Shown here: positions 62,984 through 64,000 of the stretch, in pieces
Layout of the letters: the number at the start of each line of letters is the position of its first letter
Position numbering within the stretch: the stretch's first letter is position 1
NCBI GenBank assembly: GCA_031399085.1
Contig: JANNOQ010000033.1
Location: forward strand, 1 to 64,000
DNA from: R-RK-3 sp031399085
Lineage (GTDB): Bacteria; Pseudomonadota; Alphaproteobacteria; Rhizobiales; Rhodomicrobiaceae
Direction: 5' to 3'
Length of the DNA stretch: 64,000 nt
Program-made: the position numbers and the translations under genes
The notes under the pieces: generated by a model
Databases searched by the model: none
Seen by the model: the letters and a program-made list of their open reading frames with translations, nothing else
Told to the model about the DNA's origin: nothing

Positions 62984-63688
62984 CTAGGTCAGCAATTGGC
63001 GGCAAATTTCGCCCAATTCATCCGCCCATCCCGTCAGCAGGCTAAATAGGACGACCCACACAAACAGGAGAAAGTGCCAATACATGGCGCATAGCTCCAG
63101 CCGCAAAGGCAGCTTATCGCCCCTGTCGTCGCGCCACGCCGCGTCGGCCGTCCACGCCAACCCCGCCATTCCGCCGAGCACATGCAATCCGTGCAATCCG
63201 GTGATGAGGTAAAAAAAACTATTGGATGGATTGCTCGCTAAAAGAAATCCAGAGGCGGTTAAGTCTCGCCAAGCCCAGATCTGACCGGCAAGAAACACCA
63301 CGCCGAAAACGCCAGCGACCAGCAGCCGGCTTCGGACGTCGCTAATGTTCCCTCGATGCACGCAATTATAAGCTGCTTGAAGCGCGATGCTGCTGACGAT
63401 CAGCGCGCCGGTGTTGATCCAAAGCAATGGCGGAATGCGTAAGGTCTGCCAATCCGCATAGCCCATCCGCATGAAATAGGCGCTGACGAGGAGAGCAAAG
63501 AGCGAGCCGACGACAGCGAGAAAAAGTCCCACTCCGATCTTGGCCGCCGGCAACGACATTGAGCCGGTGCCATCGAAGTCACCGATGACGCCTTCCTCCA
63601 ACCACGGCTTAGCGGTCAGCTTTTGCTGCAACAGCCACCAGGCCGCGATGCCGCCCAATACGGAAAGAAATAGGATTGTGACGGGCAT
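62984..63688 (-). CDS. cytochrome c oxidase subunit III-like protein (CoxO-like)
   Basis: A 234-aa subunit III-type protein, more diverged at the N-terminus (MPVTILFLSVLGGIAAWWLL). It keeps FFYLITGLHGLHVLGGMAGL and LCAMYWHFLLFVWVVLFSLL, the helix with the His and Trp of subunit III. It is first after the subunit I gene with a 9-bp gap. Two different subunit-III genes in tandem fit an alternative cytochrome c oxidase rather than the housekeeping one. Confidence 0.85.
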   Translation of the reverse strand: MPVTILFLSVLGGIAAWWLLQQKLTAKPWLEEGVIGDFDGTGSMSLPAAKIGVGLFLAVVGSLFALLVSAYFMRMGYADWQTLRIPPLLWINTGALIVSSIALQAAYNCVHRGNISDVRSRLLVAGVFGVVFLAGQIWAWRDLTASGFLLASNPSNSFFYLITGLHGLHVLGGMAGLAWTADAAWRDDRGDKLPLRLELCAMYWHFLLFVWVVLFSLLTGWADELGEICRQLLT

Positions 63689-63697
63689 CGCGGCGCC

Positions 63698-64000
63698 TCA
63701 CGCGGTTTGAGAAGTGGGAGGCTGGTTTTGCGGGATGAAATCTTCCTTGGCGCCCGGCACGCTGTAATCGTAGGCCCAGCGATAGACGATGGGTAAGTCT
63801 TTGCCCCAATTGCCGTGCTTGGGCGGCGTGTCGGGTGTTTGCCATTCGAGCGTGGTGGCTCGCCAAGGGTTGGGCGGCGCGCGTTCGCCTCTCACCAGGC
63901 TGGCAATGAGATTGTACAGGAACACCATCTGCGCAAAGCCGACGACTAAGGCGGCGACGGTAATAAAGGCGTTCAGTGTCGCGACATTGGACGGGATAAA
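63698..64000 (-). CDS. cytochrome c oxidase subunit I, C-terminal part (runs off window)
   Basis: The C-terminal 100 codons of subunit I; the 5' part lies beyond the right end. The last membrane helix is ATLNAFITVAALVVGFAQMV, followed by the conserved tail LVRGERAPPNPWRATTLEWQ. After it comes PPKHGNWGKDLPIVYRWAYD, ending NQPPTSQTA. This subunit holds heme a and the a3-CuB centre. With the two subunit-III genes and subunit IV it forms one leftward operon. Confidence 0.9.
   Translation of the reverse strand, partial: FIPSNVATLNAFITVAALVVGFAQMVFLYNLIASLVRGERAPPNPWRATTLEWQTPDTPPKHGNWGKDLPIVYRWAYDYSVPGAKEDFIPQNQPPTSQTA

Overview
The window looks like chromosomal DNA of an alphaproteobacterium of the Rhodobacterales (Rhodobacteraceae/Roseobacter type). 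The evidence is high GC with strongly GC-biased third codon positions, the translationally coupled chvI-chvG-hprK-rapZ-EIIA-HPr block divergent from pckA, a neighbouring acyl-CoA dehydrogenase of methylsuccinyl-CoA dehydrogenase type, a CenR-type response regulator, and many protein families typical of that order (DUF6473, DUF3576, TIGR02186). I found no rRNA, tRNA, CRISPR array, transposase or integrase.

Layout. 0-9.6 kb: a partial DUF6473 gene, hydroxybutyryl-CoA dehydrogenase, an acyltransferase, the regulatory PTS/ChvGI operon (leftward), pckA (rightward) and a TauE/SafE permease. 9.6-16.3 kb: the mcd-like dehydrogenase, an AAA-type ATPase, an MFS transporter, a universal stress protein, a 51-aa conserved-looking small protein, and the nfuA-tsaB-rimI genes for Fe-S assembly and tRNA/ribosomal modification. 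16.3-23.6 kb: a purine nucleoside ABC importer with purine nucleoside phosphorylase, then a TauE/SafE-TIGR02186 pair. 23.6-33.8 kb: a fatty-acid beta-oxidation region (two PaaI thioesterases, two MerR regulators, acyl-CoA dehydrogenase, GST, thiolase, FadJ), interrupted before fadJ by an unusual NTF2-like/cupin/cupin/NTF2-like cassette. 33.8-40.8 kb: leftward genes (sulfotransferase, 2-hydroxyacid dehydrogenase, CsaA-like protein, ProC, YbjN, exonuclease III), an MFS transporter, a small secreted protein and cenR. 40.9-52.4 kb: ribA, a YkuD protein, amylosucrase, YggS, porin, DUF3576, leuS-lptE-holA and two small genes, and a CAP-domain protein.

52.6-64 kb: a complete polyamine ABC importer with gamma-aminobutyraldehyde dehydrogenase, then DUF2585, DUF2269, an HWE histidine kinase with a LOV-like PAS domain, a single-domain response regulator, a flavoprotein and part of a cytochrome c oxidase operon with two subunit-III genes. 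This end has softer codon bias (much more AAT and TAT) and its gene content resembles Hyphomicrobiales. The change appears to fall inside the polyamine-binding-protein gene at about 53.2-53.4 kb, so this end may be a transferred segment or a contig chimera.

The most interesting unexplained signals are non-coding. A 192-bp intergenic region before the cupin/NTF2/fadJ operon holds six copies of GACAT/ATGTC and several perfect inverted repeats. The pckA promoter has twin TTGCGCTAAC repeats with a related element before the mcd-like gene. Three GAATCA motifs lie exactly 18 bp apart before chvI. A dispersed intergenic hairpin element occurs in three copies, two of which show a compensatory stem change.
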